A stretch of DNA of 64,000 nt from Alsobacter soli (GTDB taxonomy: Bacteria; Pseudomonadota; Alphaproteobacteria; Rhizobiales; Beijerinckiaceae). The stretch is from NCBI RefSeq assembly GCF_003004785.1, contig NZ_PVZS01000013.1:1-64000 (forward strand). Reading direction: 5' to 3'. Below, piece after piece: positions 7,966-18,646 of the stretch; positions within the stretch are counted from its first letter, which is position 1, and each line of letters starts with the position of its first letter. Made by a program: the position numbers and the translations under genes. The notes below the pieces were generated by a model. It was not told the origin of the DNA. It made no database searches and saw only the letters and a list, made by a program, of their open reading frames with translations.

Positions 7966-10383
7966 TCAGCGGTCGGGCGCGAAGGCGTCTTCCTCGCCAT
8001 CTTCTCCGGATTGCGGCTGCGCCGGGTCGGGAGCGGCGCGGCTGGTCTTCGACGGTCCCGGGGCCGCCGCCTGTGCGCTTTGTTCGGGCTTGGCTGGCGC
8101 TGGTGATCCCTTCGCGCGATCTGCTGGAGGGGGTGGAGACGGCCGGCGCGGCAGCCAGGGGCGGTCGCGCAGGTCACTGCGCTCCGTCGCGGCCGTGAAG
8201 CCCTCGGCCATGGCGGTGAGCGCCGTGGCTCCGCTCGCCTGAAGCCGCTTGCGATCGAGAACGAGAGGCCTGTCGCACCAGGCAGGCGCCGTCAGCGGCG
8301 TCACGATGACGGCAGCCCGGCGGCAGTCATCCTCGAATGCCATCGGGCTGAGCGCCTGGGACACGGCGCGGCCATCCGGGAGCCGCACCACGCAACCCTG
8401 CGGGTCACAGCGAACAGGAGCGCCCAGCGAGGGGTCGCCTGGATCGCGCATGTCGCCATCGGCCCTGAGCCACTGCTCGGTGACGAATGCGCCGGCCTGG
8501 CGTCCCACGATGGCCAGGCGCCCATCGGAAGCCCGGACCGCAAGGGCCCTGCCGTCACGCGCGACCACGATGTCTGGCGCGTGGGCGTTGCCGGCCAACC
8601 CGATCCCGGCCGCGGCGAAGGCGAGACCGCCCCAGCGCAGGCCGGTACGCCACAGGGTCAGCCACAGGATCGCGAGCGTGAGCAGGAGGACGGCGCCCAC
8701 CCCGAAGGCGGGCATGGCCTGCGTCGAGCCGGGCCAGGATCGCACCTTGGCGGCGATGCGAAGCATGCCCTCCACGCCCCATCCCATGGCCTGCCAGACG
8801 GGGCCATCCCAGCCGAATGGATAGGCGACCGCCCCAAGCAGGGCGGCCGGCATGATGATCAGCGACACCAGGGGCAAGGTGAGCGCGTTGCCCACGAGCC
8901 CGAAGGGCGTGTAGCGCTGGAAATGATAGAGGCCGTAGGCTCCCGTGGCGGCCTCCGCCACAAGCGTGGAAAGCACTGTTCCCACGAGATGATGGCGAAA
9001 GGCCCGCGCGAGCCGGGCGAGCCAGCCGCCCGGTGGCGCCTGCCTGGCCTTGGGCTCGGGCAGGCCAAGCCCGGTGAATGTCCCCGCCTCCGGGTCGGCC
9101 CCGGACTGGCCCGGGCGCTCGAACACCGCGATGAGCGCCGCGACCGCGGCGAAGGACATCTGGAACCCCGGCGCCAGGACGGATTCCGGCTCGATCAGGA
9201 GGATCAGGATGGCGGCGATCGCCAGATTGCGCATGGACAGCGCCGGCCGGTCCACCAGGATCGCGCCGAGGAGCACGAGCGTCATCACCAGCGAGCGCAC
9301 CGTGGCCACATCGCCGCCGGCGAACACGGTATAGCCCGTCCCCGCAACCATGGCGCAGGCGGCGGCCCACTTCTTGATGGGCCGGCCAAGCACCATGCCG
9401 GGCGACAAGGCCAGCGCGGCGCGGACAATCCAGAACACCATGCCGGCGGCGAGCACCAGATGGAGCCCGGAGATCGACACCACGTGATAGATCCCTGCCG
9501 CGCGCAGGTCGTCGTTGGCGTCTTCTGGGATCAGGCCCCGCTTGCCCGTGACGAGCGCCGCGGCGACGCCGCCGGCCGCTCCACCGATGCTGCGGGCGAT
9601 GCGCTCGGTCATATCATTGCGAGCGCGGTCGACGGCGGCGAGCAGGCGCAGGTCTGCCGGCGGCTCGGGCGCGCCGGGCTCGAGCTCGATCTTGCCGGCC
9701 AGAGACCCTACCGCCCCGATGGCGCCGAAATACGCGTCCCGGGCGAAGTTGTAGCCACCGGGGCGCGACGGCTCGGGCGGCGGCAGGAGGCGCGCGGTGG
9801 CGCGAATGGCGTCCCCGGGCTTCACGGACGGGCGATTGGGCGTCGTCACCCGGACACGGTAGGGGATCTTGTCAGGCGCGAGCCCCTCCAGCGACAGGAC
9901 GCGGATCATCAGCCGCCCCCCGGCCATCCGCGTCTCGGCGGCCTCCACGAAGCCGGTGAGCTTGCCCACGCGAACCCGCTCCAGCGCGGGCGCGGCCACC
10001 AGGCGCGTTCGCGACGCCGCAGCCACGAAACCCGCGAACACGGCGGTGACGCCAACCGCGGCCACGAAGCCCAGACGCGAGCGGGACGACAACTTCAGCG
10101 CCGCGGCGGCCGCCAGCGCGCAGGCGAGCGCGGGCGCCCAAAGGGCTGGCTCCTGGTCCGCGGCGAAATAGAGCAGCACCCCGAGGCCCAGCGCCGCCGG
10201 GAGCCACAGGAAAAGGCGGCGCTCCTCGGCCTCGCGCTCGAACAAGCGGCGCAGGCCCGCGCCGCCGGCCGCAAGCGCCTCGCCGAGCGACGGAAGAGCG
10301 CCCGCGCCGCCGACCAGCCGGCCGGCCCGCAACGCCTGCGCGACCGCGCGCGCACGGTCCGCCGACGTACCGCCCCGCCCCAT
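7966..10383 (-). CDS. comEC: ComEC/Rec2 family DNA-uptake membrane protein
   Basis: Predicted inner-membrane channel for single-stranded DNA uptake. The 805-residue product has an N-terminal DUF4131-type region with early membrane helices, then the Competence domain (GEAA-type core with LIPEDANDDLRAAGIYHVVS, then ISGLHLVLAAGMVFWIVRA) and many hydrophobic segments to about residue 600. The C-terminal part (ARDGRALAVRASDGRLAIVG onwards) lacks the HxHxDH motif of the metallo-beta-lactamase domain found in Gram-positive ComEC, and ends in a Pro/Ala-rich tail. This form is usual in Hyphomicrobiales. It is transcribed towards lexA and divergently from gltX. Confidence 0.9.
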   Translation of the reverse strand: MGRGGTSADRARAVAQALRAGRLVGGAGALPSLGEALAAGGAGLRRLFEREAEERRLFLWLPAALGLGVLLYFAADQEPALWAPALACALAAAAALKLSSRSRLGFVAAVGVTAVFAGFVAAASRTRLVAAPALERVRVGKLTGFVEAAETRMAGGRLMIRVLSLEGLAPDKIPYRVRVTTPNRPSVKPGDAIRATARLLPPPEPSRPGGYNFARDAYFGAIGAVGSLAGKIELEPGAPEPPADLRLLAAVDRARNDMTERIARSIGGAAGGVAAALVTGKRGLIPEDANDDLRAAGIYHVVSISGLHLVLAAGMVFWIVRAALALSPGMVLGRPIKKWAAACAMVAGTGYTVFAGGDVATVRSLVMTLVLLGAILVDRPALSMRNLAIAAILILLIEPESVLAPGFQMSFAAVAALIAVFERPGQSGADPEAGTFTGLGLPEPKARQAPPGGWLARLARAFRHHLVGTVLSTLVAEAATGAYGLYHFQRYTPFGLVGNALTLPLVSLIIMPAALLGAVAYPFGWDGPVWQAMGWGVEGMLRIAAKVRSWPGSTQAMPAFGVGAVLLLTLAILWLTLWRTGLRWGGLAFAAAGIGLAGNAHAPDIVVARDGRALAVRASDGRLAIVGRQAGAFVTEQWLRADGDMRDPGDPSLGAPVRCDPQGCVVRLPDGRAVSQALSPMAFEDDCRRAAVIVTPLTAPAWCDRPLVLDRKRLQASGATALTAMAEGFTAATERSDLRDRPWLPRRPSPPPPADRAKGSPAPAKPEQSAQAAAPGPSKTSRAAPDPAQPQSGEDGEEDAFAPDR

Positions 10384-10503
10384 TTCGAAAGCCCTGCGCC
10401 CGGCCCTTAACCTTGCCGGGCATTGATGCTACAGCACCGCCTCTTGCGGACCAGCGACGGGCAGTTGCATCGTCCGCCACCTCTTTCTCGAGACGTTCAC
10501 CCG

Positions 10504-11931
10504 ATGTCCGCACCCGTCGTGACCCGCTTCGCCCCCTCGCCGACCGGCTTCCTGCATATCGGGGGCGGCCGCACCGCGCTGTTCAACTGGCTCTACGCCA
10601 AGCGCTTCGGCGGCAAGATGCTGCTGCGCATCGAGGACACGGACCGCGAACGCTCCACCGAGGCGGCGATCGCCGCCATCCTGGACGGTCTGCAGTGGCT
10701 CGGGATCACCTGGGACGGCGACGTCGTGTACCAGTTCGCGCGCGCCGCACGGCATCGCGAGGTGGCCGAGAAGCTTCTGGCCGAGGGCAAGGCCTACTAC
10801 TGCTACGCGAGCCCGCAGGAGCTCGAGGAGATGCGCGAGGCCGCGCGCGCGGCCGGCAAGCCCATGCGCTACGACGGCCGCTGGCGCGACCGCGACCCCA
10901 GCGAGGCTCCGGCCGGCGTGAAGCCGGTGATCCGCCTCAAGGCGCCCACCGAGGGTGAGACCGTGGTCGACGACCAGGTCCAGGGCCGCGTGACCTGGCA
11001 GAACAAAGACCTGGACGACCTGGTGCTGCTCCGCTCCGACGGTACGCCCACCTACATGCTCGCGGTCGTGGTGGACGACCACGACATGGCGGTCACGCAC
11101 GTCATTCGCGGCGACGACCACCTGACCAACGCAGCCCGCCAGACCCAGATTTACCAGGCCTGCGGCTGGGACATCCCCATGTTTGCGCATATCCCGCTCA
11201 TTCACGGGCCGGATGGGGCGAAGCTTTCCAAGCGCCATGGGGCGCTCGGCGTCGACGCGTACCGCTCGCTGGGCTACCTGCCCGCGGCGCTGCGCAACTA
11301 TCTGGTCCGGCTCGGCTGGAGCCACGGCGACCAGGAGTTCTTCTCCACGGAGGAGATGATCGCTGCTTTCGACCTGTCAGGCGTGGGCCGCTCTCCGGCG
11401 CGCTTCGACTTCGCCAAGCTGGAGCACCTGAACGGCCACTACATGCGGGCGAGCTCCGACGAAGAGCTCGTGAAGGCGATCGAAGTGATCCTTCCGGAGG
11501 TCGGTCCCGCCAAGGGCGCCCCGGCGCAGCTGTCTCCCGAACTGCGAGCGAAGTTCGTGGCCGCCATGCCCGGCCTCAAGGAGCGCGCCAAGACTCTCGT
11601 CGAGCTCATCGACAGCGCCTATTACCTGTACGCCCAGCGTCCGCTCAGCTTCGAGCCAAAGGCCGAGCAGTTGCTGGCCGACGGCGGGCGAGCCCGCGTC
11701 GCGGCCCTCTTGCCGGCGCTGAAGGCGCTCCCCGAGTGGACGGCGGCGTCCACGGAAGGCGCCGTCCGCGCCTTTGCGGAGGAGACCGGGGCCAAGCTCG
11801 GCCAGGTGGCTCAGCCGCTGCGCGCGGCGCTGACCGGCCGGTCGACGTCGCCCGGGCTGTTCGACGTCATGGCCGTGCTGGGGCGCGAAGAAAGCCTGGC
11901 CCGGCTGGAGGATCAGGCCGCCAAGGCCTGA
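10504..11931 (+). CDS. gltX: Glutamate--tRNA ligase
   Basis: Class-I aminoacyl-tRNA synthetase charging tRNA-Glu. The start at [20 protein letters not shown] gives 475 residues; an upstream ATG at 10423 would add 27 unrelated residues. It shows the HIGH-type motif FLHIGG near residue 17 and the KMSKS-type motif KLSKRHG at residue 240. The substrate segment [11 protein letters not shown] lies between them. It lies in the conserved comEC-gltX-gltA neighbourhood. If a second GltX paralogue exists in the genome, this copy's discrimination between tRNA-Glu and tRNA-Gln cannot be told from the sequence. Confidence 0.95.
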   Translation: MSAPVVTRFAPSPTGFLHIGGGRTALFNWLYAKRFGGKMLLRIEDTDRERSTEAAIAAILDGLQWLGITWDGDVVYQFARAARHREVAEKLLAEGKAYYCYASPQELEEMREAARAAGKPMRYDGRWRDRDPSEAPAGVKPVIRLKAPTEGETVVDDQVQGRVTWQNKDLDDLVLLRSDGTPTYMLAVVVDDHDMAVTHVIRGDDHLTNAARQTQIYQACGWDIPMFAHIPLIHGPDGAKLSKRHGALGVDAYRSLGYLPAALRNYLVRLGWSHGDQEFFSTEEMIAAFDLSGVGRSPARFDFAKLEHLNGHYMRASSDEELVKAIEVILPEVGPAKGAPAQLSPELRAKFVAAMPGLKERAKTLVELIDSAYYLYAQRPLSFEPKAEQLLADGGRARVAALLPALKALPEWTAASTEGAVRAFAEETGAKLGQVAQPLRAALTGRSTSPGLFDVMAVLGREESLARLEDQAAKA

Positions 11932-11992
11932 CCGGTTGCGAGGGGCGCGCTCCGCGCGCAGCCGCCCGACTTTCGGTGTGGTTGAACGCCCT

Positions 11993-12004
11993 TCGCAATT
12001 GCGA
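11993..12004. other. 12-base perfect palindrome between gltX and gltA
   Basis: TCGCAATTGCGA is a perfect palindrome in the 243-base gap between gltX and gltA, 171 bases ahead of the gltA start. It could be a regulator half of the gltA promoter or chance; no known regulator site is recognised. Confidence 0.3.
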
Positions 12005-12174
12005 TAGCAAGCGCAAGACTTCTAGCGAACTCACTGCGATGGTGACGGGAAGCCCCTGAGATGAGGGCAAATCCGGACCCTCGCGAGCCGCCTGATCTCG
12101 CCGTCGCGGCCCGGGCGCCCTAGCTCCGGCAGCGGCTGCCTCGCCTTGACGTCTTGGCCGAAGGAAAATCGCCC

Positions 12175-13461
<1,287 letters not shown>

Positions 13462-13484
13462 GCCGAGGCTCGCGCCCGAACGCG

Positions 13485-13513
13485 AAAGGCCCCCGGCGAC
13501 GGGGGCCTTTTTC
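13485..13513 (+). terminator. Rho-independent terminator of gltA
   Basis: Ten-base arms AAAGGCCCCC and GGGGGCCTTT with a six-base loop, followed by a T run. It starts 24 bases after the gltA stop codon. Confidence 0.9.
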
Positions 13514-13528
13514 ATTTGTTTCCTCCCC

Positions 13529-13604
13529 GTCATGGCCGGGCTCGTCCCGGCCCTCCACGTCGCAGCCGTCCCGCGCGGATCCCCGGGACAAGCCCGGGGA
13601 TGAC
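13529..13604. repeat. Dispersed palindromic repeat
   Basis: Two hairpin arms (CATGGCCGGG/CCCGGCC-type and GGATCCCCGGG/CCCGGGGAT-type) frame a short centre, bounded by GTCAT and ATGAC. Bases 13528-13550 are the exact reverse complement of bases 1-23 of the window. It fills the space between the gltA terminator and the convergent livGF fusion gene. Confidence 0.7.
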
Positions 13605-13644
13605 GGCGAGAGGAGACCGGACGTTCGGGGCGGTCGCCGGCCCG

Positions 13645-15114
13645 TCAGAGATAGGTCGCGGCCGCTTCCGCCTCGAAGCGGCCGGGGGGCCCCTCCCAGG
13701 CGATGCGGGCGTGGTCGAGCACGTAGACCCGGTCCGCGTGCGGCAGCGCGAAGGTGACGTTCTGCTCTCCGAGCAGCACCGAGATCGGCGTGGTCGCGCG
13801 CAGTTTCTCCAGCGCCTTGGACAGCGTCTCGAGGATCACCGGGGCGAGACCCAGGGTGGGCTCGTCCAGGATCAGGAGGCGCGGCTTCATCATGAGCGCG
13901 CGGGCGATGGCGAGCATCTGCTGCTCGCCGCCGCTCAGGGTCCGCGACATCTGGGCGCGGCGGGCGCGCAGGATGGGGAAGAGCTCCAGAAGCCACTCAA
14001 GCCGCTCCTCGCGCTCCTTCGGCGGGAGGAAATGGCCGCCCAGGTCCAGGTTCTCGCGCACGCTCATGTCGCCGAAGAGTTCGCGCGTCTCGGGGCACTG
14101 GACGAGGCCTGTGCGGGCGATGGCCGCCGGGCTCAGGGCCTTGAGCGGTTTCCCCTCCCAGCGGATCTCCCCGGCATAGGGCACCAGGCCGGAGATGGCG
14201 TTGAACAGCGTCGTCTTGCCCGCGCCGTTGAGCCCCACCACCGACACGAACTCGCCCTCGTGGACGTGGATGGAGGCGCCCTGCAGGGCCTGGGCCTTGC
14301 CGTAGCTGACGCTCACATTGTCCACCTGCAGGACGGGCGTGACGTCCTTGAAGCTCGACTCCGGCCGCGCCACGGTCGTGATGGCGCCGCCGAGGTAGAC
14401 CTTGCGCACGGTGGGATCGGCCATGACCTGGGCGGCGCTGCCCTCGGCGATCCGCTCGCCGAGGTACATGGCGAGCACGCGGTCGACGAGCGCGGAGACG
14501 CTCTTGACGTTGTGGTCCACGAGCAGAACCGCCCTGCCCTCCTCGCGGAACCCGCGGATCAGTTCGGAGAACTCACGGGTCTCGGAGGCGGTCAGGCCGG
14601 CGAAGGGCTCGTCGACCAGCACCAGCTTGGGGTGGCGGGCGATGGCCTTGGCGAGCTCCAGGCGGCGCAGGTCGGCGAAGGGGAGCGTCGGCGGCTTGCG
14701 TTCCATGACCTTGCCGAGGCCGACCCGCTCCGCGATGGCCCGCGCCTGGCCGTCCACGTGCGGGTCGGCGAAGAGCCGCAGCAGGCTGTCGGGCAGGAGG
14801 GCGACCTTGATGTTCTCCAGCACGGTCTGCCGGTGCAGCGGGCGCGAGTGCTGGAACACGAGGCCGACGCCCTTGCGGGCGACCTTGTGGGACGGCAGGC
14901 CGGCGATGTTCTCGCCGTCCAGCAGGATGGTCCCGGCGGTCGGACGCTCCACGCCCATGATCAGCTTCATGGCGGTGGACTTGCCGGAGCCGTTCGGGCC
15001 GATGAGGCCGAGGATCTCGCCGGGCCGGATGGAGAAGGACAGGTCCCGGACGGCGACAAGGCCGCCGAAGCGTTTGGTGAGGCCGGTCACATCGAGCATG
15101 ACGTCGCTCCTCAT
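13645..15114 (-). CDS. Branched-chain amino-acid-type ABC transporter, fused LivG-LivF ATPase
   Basis: A single 489-residue protein holds both ATPase subunits that are normally separate LivG and LivF proteins. The first nucleotide-binding domain (about 5-245) has Walker A GPNGSGKST, the LivG-type signature LPFADLRRLELAKA and Walker B LVLVDEP. The second (about 262-489) has Walker A GLNGAGKTT near residue 294, the signature LSGGEQQMLAIARAL, and LLILDEPTLGLAP. A linker containing VARPESSFKDVTPVLQVDN joins them. The gene overlaps livM by four bases and is the last gene of the livK-livH-livM-livGF unit. The substrate may be a branched-chain amino acid, urea, amide or aromatic compound. Confidence 0.92.
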   Translation of the reverse strand: MRSDVMLDVTGLTKRFGGLVAVRDLSFSIRPGEILGLIGPNGSGKSTAMKLIMGVERPTAGTILLDGENIAGLPSHKVARKGVGLVFQHSRPLHRQTVLENIKVALLPDSLLRLFADPHVDGQARAIAERVGLGKVMERKPPTLPFADLRRLELAKAIARHPKLVLVDEPFAGLTASETREFSELIRGFREEGRAVLLVDHNVKSVSALVDRVLAMYLGERIAEGSAAQVMADPTVRKVYLGGAITTVARPESSFKDVTPVLQVDNVSVSYGKAQALQGASIHVHEGEFVSVVGLNGAGKTTLFNAISGLVPYAGEIRWEGKPLKALSPAAIARTGLVQCPETRELFGDMSVRENLDLGGHFLPPKEREERLEWLLELFPILRARRAQMSRTLSGGEQQMLAIARALMMKPRLLILDEPTLGLAPVILETLSKALEKLRATTPISVLLGEQNVTFALPHADRVYVLDHARIAWEGPPGRFEAEAAATYL

Positions 15115-16040
15115 GAACGGGCCTCCCCGCGCAGCATGCCCAGGAAGCCGTTGGGGAAGAACAGCACGACGGCCAGCGCCACAACGGAGACGATGGGCGT
15201 GGCGAGTTCGCCCAGCGGGCGCAGGATCTCGCCCATGCCGATCAGGAACACCGCGCCGATCGCGGCGCCCAGCACCGTGCGGCGGCCGCCGAGCACGGCG
15301 GCGATGATCACCTGCACGCCCACCGACACGTCGATGAAGGTGCCGACCGAGGCCGTCCCCATGTAGAACACCATCAGGGCGCCGGCGAGGCCGGAGAAGA
15401 AGGCGCTCACGATGAAGGCGGCCAGCTTATGCTTGGCCACATTGAAGCCCAGCGCCCCCGCCTGCACCTTGTCCTGCCCGCTGGCCTGCAGGATGAGGCC
15501 GATGGAGGAGCGCGACAGGCCGAACAGGATGGCGCCGCTGACCACCATGAAGCCGAGCGCGATCCAGTAGTTGGCCTTCTGGTCGATCGTGATGACGTCA
15601 GGCACCGAGAGGCCGATCTCGCCGCCGGTGAGGTCGGCGAAGACGACCACGAAGTTCTGCAGCATGAGCACCGCGACCAGCGTCGTGAGGCCGAAATAGG
15701 GGCCGCTGACGCGCAGCGCCGGCAAGGCCAGGACCACGCCGCCGATCACCGCCGCAAGAGCGCCGGCGATGATGCAGATCCAGATGGAGAGCCCCGGCGA
15801 GAACTGCTGGTCGAGGATGCCGGCCGTATAGGCGCCGAGGCCGATGAGGAAGGTGGGACCGAAGTTCACCTCGCCTGCGAAGCCGAACAGGAGATCCCAC
15901 GACATGGCGAAGACGGCCGTGAAATAGGCCACCGTGAGCAGGCCGAGCACATAGCCGGAGGCGAATTGCGGCAGCACGGCCGCGCCGACGAGCACGGCCA
16001 CGGTGAGCCAGAAGAGACGGGTCGAGAACAGGGAGCGCAT
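15111..16040 (-). CDS. livM: Branched-chain amino-acid-type ABC transporter permease (LivM-like)
   Basis: Inner-membrane permease of 309 residues with about eight to nine hydrophobic segments. Family features include MSWDLLFGFAGEVNFGPTFLIGLGAY in the first half and the inner-loop motif SSIGLILQASGQDKVQAGALGFNVAKHKLAAF, which contacts the ATPase. It follows livH after 3 bases and overlaps the fused ATPase gene by 4 bases, so the three are translationally coupled. Confidence 0.9.
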   Translation of the reverse strand: MRSLFSTRLFWLTVAVLVGAAVLPQFASGYVLGLLTVAYFTAVFAMSWDLLFGFAGEVNFGPTFLIGLGAYTAGILDQQFSPGLSIWICIIAGALAAVIGGVVLALPALRVSGPYFGLTTLVAVLMLQNFVVVFADLTGGEIGLSVPDVITIDQKANYWIALGFMVVSGAILFGLSRSSIGLILQASGQDKVQAGALGFNVAKHKLAAFIVSAFFSGLAGALMVFYMGTASVGTFIDVSVGVQVIIAAVLGGRRTVLGAAIGAVFLIGMGEILRPLGELATPIVSVVALAVVLFFPNGFLGMLRGEARS

Positions 16041-16043
16041 CGG

Positions 16044-16922
16044 TCACCTCCGTCCGAAGAGCCCCTGCGGGCGCAGGTACATGACGGCGAGCAGCAGCAG
16101 CAGCGACGGAATGGTCCGGTAGGCCGGAGAGATCAGGTAGGCGGTGATCGTCTCCAGGTAGCCGACCACATAGGCGGCGATCAGGGAGCCCGAGACGCTG
16201 CCCAGCCCGCCCAGCACCACGATGGAGAAGGCGCTCGCCGTGAGCGGGCCGACGCTGTAGGAGCTCACGCCCAGGAACATGCCCAGCAGCACGCCGGCGA
16301 TGCCGGCGAGCACGCCGTACACGGCCCAGACCGCAAGGTAGATGCTGGACAGCTCGAACCCGAGCAGGGTCACTCCCCGCGGGTTCATGGAGGCCGCGAG
16401 CACGGCCTTGCCGGCCTTTGTCTTGTTCACCAGCACCCAGAGCAGGCCGATCACGATCCAGCACACCGCGGCGGTGAAGTACTCGTTCGCGGGCGTGCGG
16501 ACGCCCAGGACCGTCACAACGCCCTCGATGATGGGCAGCACGGTCTTGGCGTTGTTGGTGAAGAAGTAGGAGATGGCCTCCTGGATGATGATGCCCCAGA
16601 GCAGGGTCGCGGTGAGGATGAAGATCTCCTTCTCGCTCTCGGCGATCTGGCGCGAATGCTGGATCGGCCGCACGGCGATGAAGTAGGTGGCGAAGGACAG
16701 CACCAGGCTGGTGATGACGCCGATGAGCGTCGCGACGTAGCTGCCCACGTGGAGGTCGCCGGAGGCCGCCCAGGCGGCCACCGCCGCGGCGACCATGATC
16801 GCGCCGTGGGACAGGTTCAGCACGCCCGAGACGCCGAAGATGAGCGTGAAGCCGGTTGCGCCCAGGGCATAGAGGGCGCTGACGGCGAAGCCGTCGATGA
16901 GGATTTGCCAAAGGAGCATCAA
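16044..16922 (-). CDS. livH: Branched-chain amino-acid-type ABC transporter permease (LivH-like)
   Basis: Membrane permease of 292 residues, partner of LivM. Conserved family stretches are ALGATGFTLIFGVSGVLNLS plus HGAIM near the N-terminus, and the ATPase-contacting loop AVLAASMNPRGVTLLGFELS. It lies 72 bases downstream of the binding-protein gene, with a GC-rich hairpin in the gap. Confidence 0.9.
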   Translation of the reverse strand: MMLLWQILIDGFAVSALYALGATGFTLIFGVSGVLNLSHGAIMVAAAVAAWAASGDLHVGSYVATLIGVITSLVLSFATYFIAVRPIQHSRQIAESEKEIFILTATLLWGIIIQEAISYFFTNNAKTVLPIIEGVVTVLGVRTPANEYFTAAVCWIVIGLLWVLVNKTKAGKAVLAASMNPRGVTLLGFELSSIYLAVWAVYGVLAGIAGVLLGMFLGVSSYSVGPLTASAFSIVVLGGLGSVSGSLIAAYVVGYLETITAYLISPAYRTIPSLLLLLAVMYLRPQGLFGRR

Positions 16923-16962
16923 GAAACCCCGAGTGGGACGGAAACCGCGCGCGAAAAGGAAA

Positions 16963-16982
16963 GGCCGCCCCGAAGGGCGGCC
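16963..16982 (-). terminator. Hairpin between livK and livH
   Basis: Read on the minus strand, GGCCGCCC-TTCG-GGGCGGCC is followed by TTTCCTTTT. It has a stable UUCG-type tetraloop. Placed between the binding-protein gene and the permease gene, it probably stabilises the livK message and ends part of transcription, so that more binding protein than permease is made. Confidence 0.7.
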
Positions 16983-16994
16983 CGGATCACGGCA

Positions 16995-18251
16995 TCACTT
17001 CTCAGAGGTCTTGATGAAGGACGGGAACTTCAGTTGGCCGTTGGCGACGTCCTTGGGCCACAGGTTCACCTGCTTGCCGTCCTGCCACTGGAGCATCAGG
17101 CCCGTGATGGCGCCCTTGCCGGTCTTCAGGCCGTGCACATGGGGGTCGCCCTTGGGCAGGAACTGGATGCGGCCGATCGTGCCGACCCAGTCGGTCTTCT
17201 CCAGCGCCTCGACCATCTTGTCGCTGTCGGTGGAGCCGGCCCGCTTCACCGCGTCGGCAATGTAGTAGACCTCGTCATAGGCGGTGTAGCCGGCGTAGGA
17301 CGGGGTGTTGCCGTACTTCTTCTGGAACGCGTCCACAAAGGGCAGCGTCTTTTCGGTCACGGCGACTCCCGGTCCGGACACGGCGTTGTAGAGCACGCCT
17401 TCGGTCGCGCCGTTGGTGTCCTTCCAGAAGGTCGAGTTCGTGGCCTGGGAGGCGACGCCGAGCATCGGGATCGGGACCTGCTGGCTCTTCCACTGCACGG
17501 TGGGCTGGGTGCCGACATGGGAGATGCCGGTGATCATGACGTCCGGCTTCTGGCTCTCGATCTTGTTGAAGATCGGCGTGAAGTCGGTGGTGTCGGGCGA
17601 GAAGCGGATATGGTCGAGCACCTTGAGGCCGACCTCGGGCAGGCACTTCTCGTAACCGGCGTCGAGCGGCTTGGTCCAGGCGGCGTCCTCGCTCATGATC
17701 ACGGCCGACTTCATCTTCAGGCCGTCCACCAGGAGGTCTTTCGCGGCGTCACACACAAGGCTGGCCAGGGCGCTGGACGTCAGGTAGCCGTGGAAGGTGT
17801 ACTTGTTGTGCTCGTAGTCCTTGGCGATGTTCTCCGTGATCACGTCCGAGGCGGCGCCCGGCGTGATCATGATGGTCTTCAGGCGACCGGCCCACGGCTC
17901 GAGCGCCAGCACCACCTCCGAGATATAGCTCGCGATGACGGCGTTGACCTTGTCCTCGTTCACGGCCCGCTGGAAGGCGCGGATCGACTCCGCCGAGGAC
18001 GAATGGTTGTCGTAGGTGACGATCTCGATCTTGCGGCCGTCGACACCGCCCTTGGCGTTGATCTCATCGGCTGCGAGCTGGGCCGCGAGCGGGATCGAGG
18101 ATCCTGCGACGGCCTGGGCTTCGGCGATGACGCCGATCTTGATGGAGTCGGCGGCCTGCGCCGGAGCGACAGCCGCCGCTAGGCCTAGCGCGAAGACCGA
18201 TGTCCTCGCTGCGACGCCCAGCCGCGCCCTCATTGGTTGGCAGATTGGCAT
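16995..18251 (-). CDS. livK: ABC transporter substrate-binding protein, LivK type
   Basis: Periplasmic receptor of the adjacent importer, 418 residues, type-1 periplasmic-binding fold. The start at MPICQPMRARLG has a GGGGAGGG ribosome site a few bases upstream; the longer open frame from 18359 does not. A signal peptide ends at about APAQA, residue 33, followed by ADSIKIGVIAEAQAVAGSS. The protein has repeated Rossmann-like halves with MITPGAASDVITENIAKDYE in the middle. The family binds branched-chain amino acids but also urea, amides and aromatic acids; the ligand cannot be read from the sequence. Confidence 0.9.
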   Translation of the reverse strand: MPICQPMRARLGVAARTSVFALGLAAAVAPAQAADSIKIGVIAEAQAVAGSSIPLAAQLAADEINAKGGVDGRKIEIVTYDNHSSSAESIRAFQRAVNEDKVNAVIASYISEVVLALEPWAGRLKTIMITPGAASDVITENIAKDYEHNKYTFHGYLTSSALASLVCDAAKDLLVDGLKMKSAVIMSEDAAWTKPLDAGYEKCLPEVGLKVLDHIRFSPDTTDFTPIFNKIESQKPDVMITGISHVGTQPTVQWKSQQVPIPMLGVASQATNSTFWKDTNGATEGVLYNAVSGPGVAVTEKTLPFVDAFQKKYGNTPSYAGYTAYDEVYYIADAVKRAGSTDSDKMVEALEKTDWVGTIGRIQFLPKGDPHVHGLKTGKGAITGLMLQWQDGKQVNLWPKDVANGQLKFPSFIKTSEK

Positions 18252-18646
18252 GGTCCCTCCCCAGGGTTGTTGCTTGTTTTCGCGAACTTGCATGCATGGT
18301 GATGCTCTCGCGAACGCGATTGCAAGTTTCCAATGCAGCTTCGTCTCTGAACAGACCAAAAATCAATGTTGCTGTGCAGCAAATTGGGCGATGGCTCTCA
18401 ATTTTTACTTTGCTACATTCATGACGCAATCGGTCGCTACGCAATCCCACCGACGCACTCGGTCAAGGCCGCAGGCCGGGAAAGCAGAGTTGAGATGCCA
18501 AGCCGAGCTTTAGCTTCCATTCTGCGTAGTGCGCCGGACTGGACCCTGTGGCCCACTGAGGTTACTTCAACGCCGCGACGCCTGGCGCGACCGGGCGATC
18601 TTTGGATGCGTATTCCCCCTTGCGACATCTTCGATCTGGATCAGCC
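18252..18646. other. Divergent intergenic region livK / ftsH-like gene
   Basis: 395 bases with no convincing gene, visibly richer in A and T around 18340-18420. It should contain the livK promoter (minus) and the promoter of the FtsH-like gene (plus). The only clear structure is the palindrome at 18369-18382. Short open frames here have no family features. Confidence 0.6.
18369..18382. promoter_or_regulatory. Palindromic candidate operator ahead of livK
   Basis: TTGCTG-TG-CAGCAA is a perfect inverted repeat with 6-base arms and a 2-base spacer. It lies 118 bases upstream of the livK start, in the A+T-rich part of the divergent region. It has the form of a dimeric regulator site; no regulator gene is adjacent and the factor is unknown. 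Confidence 0.4.
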
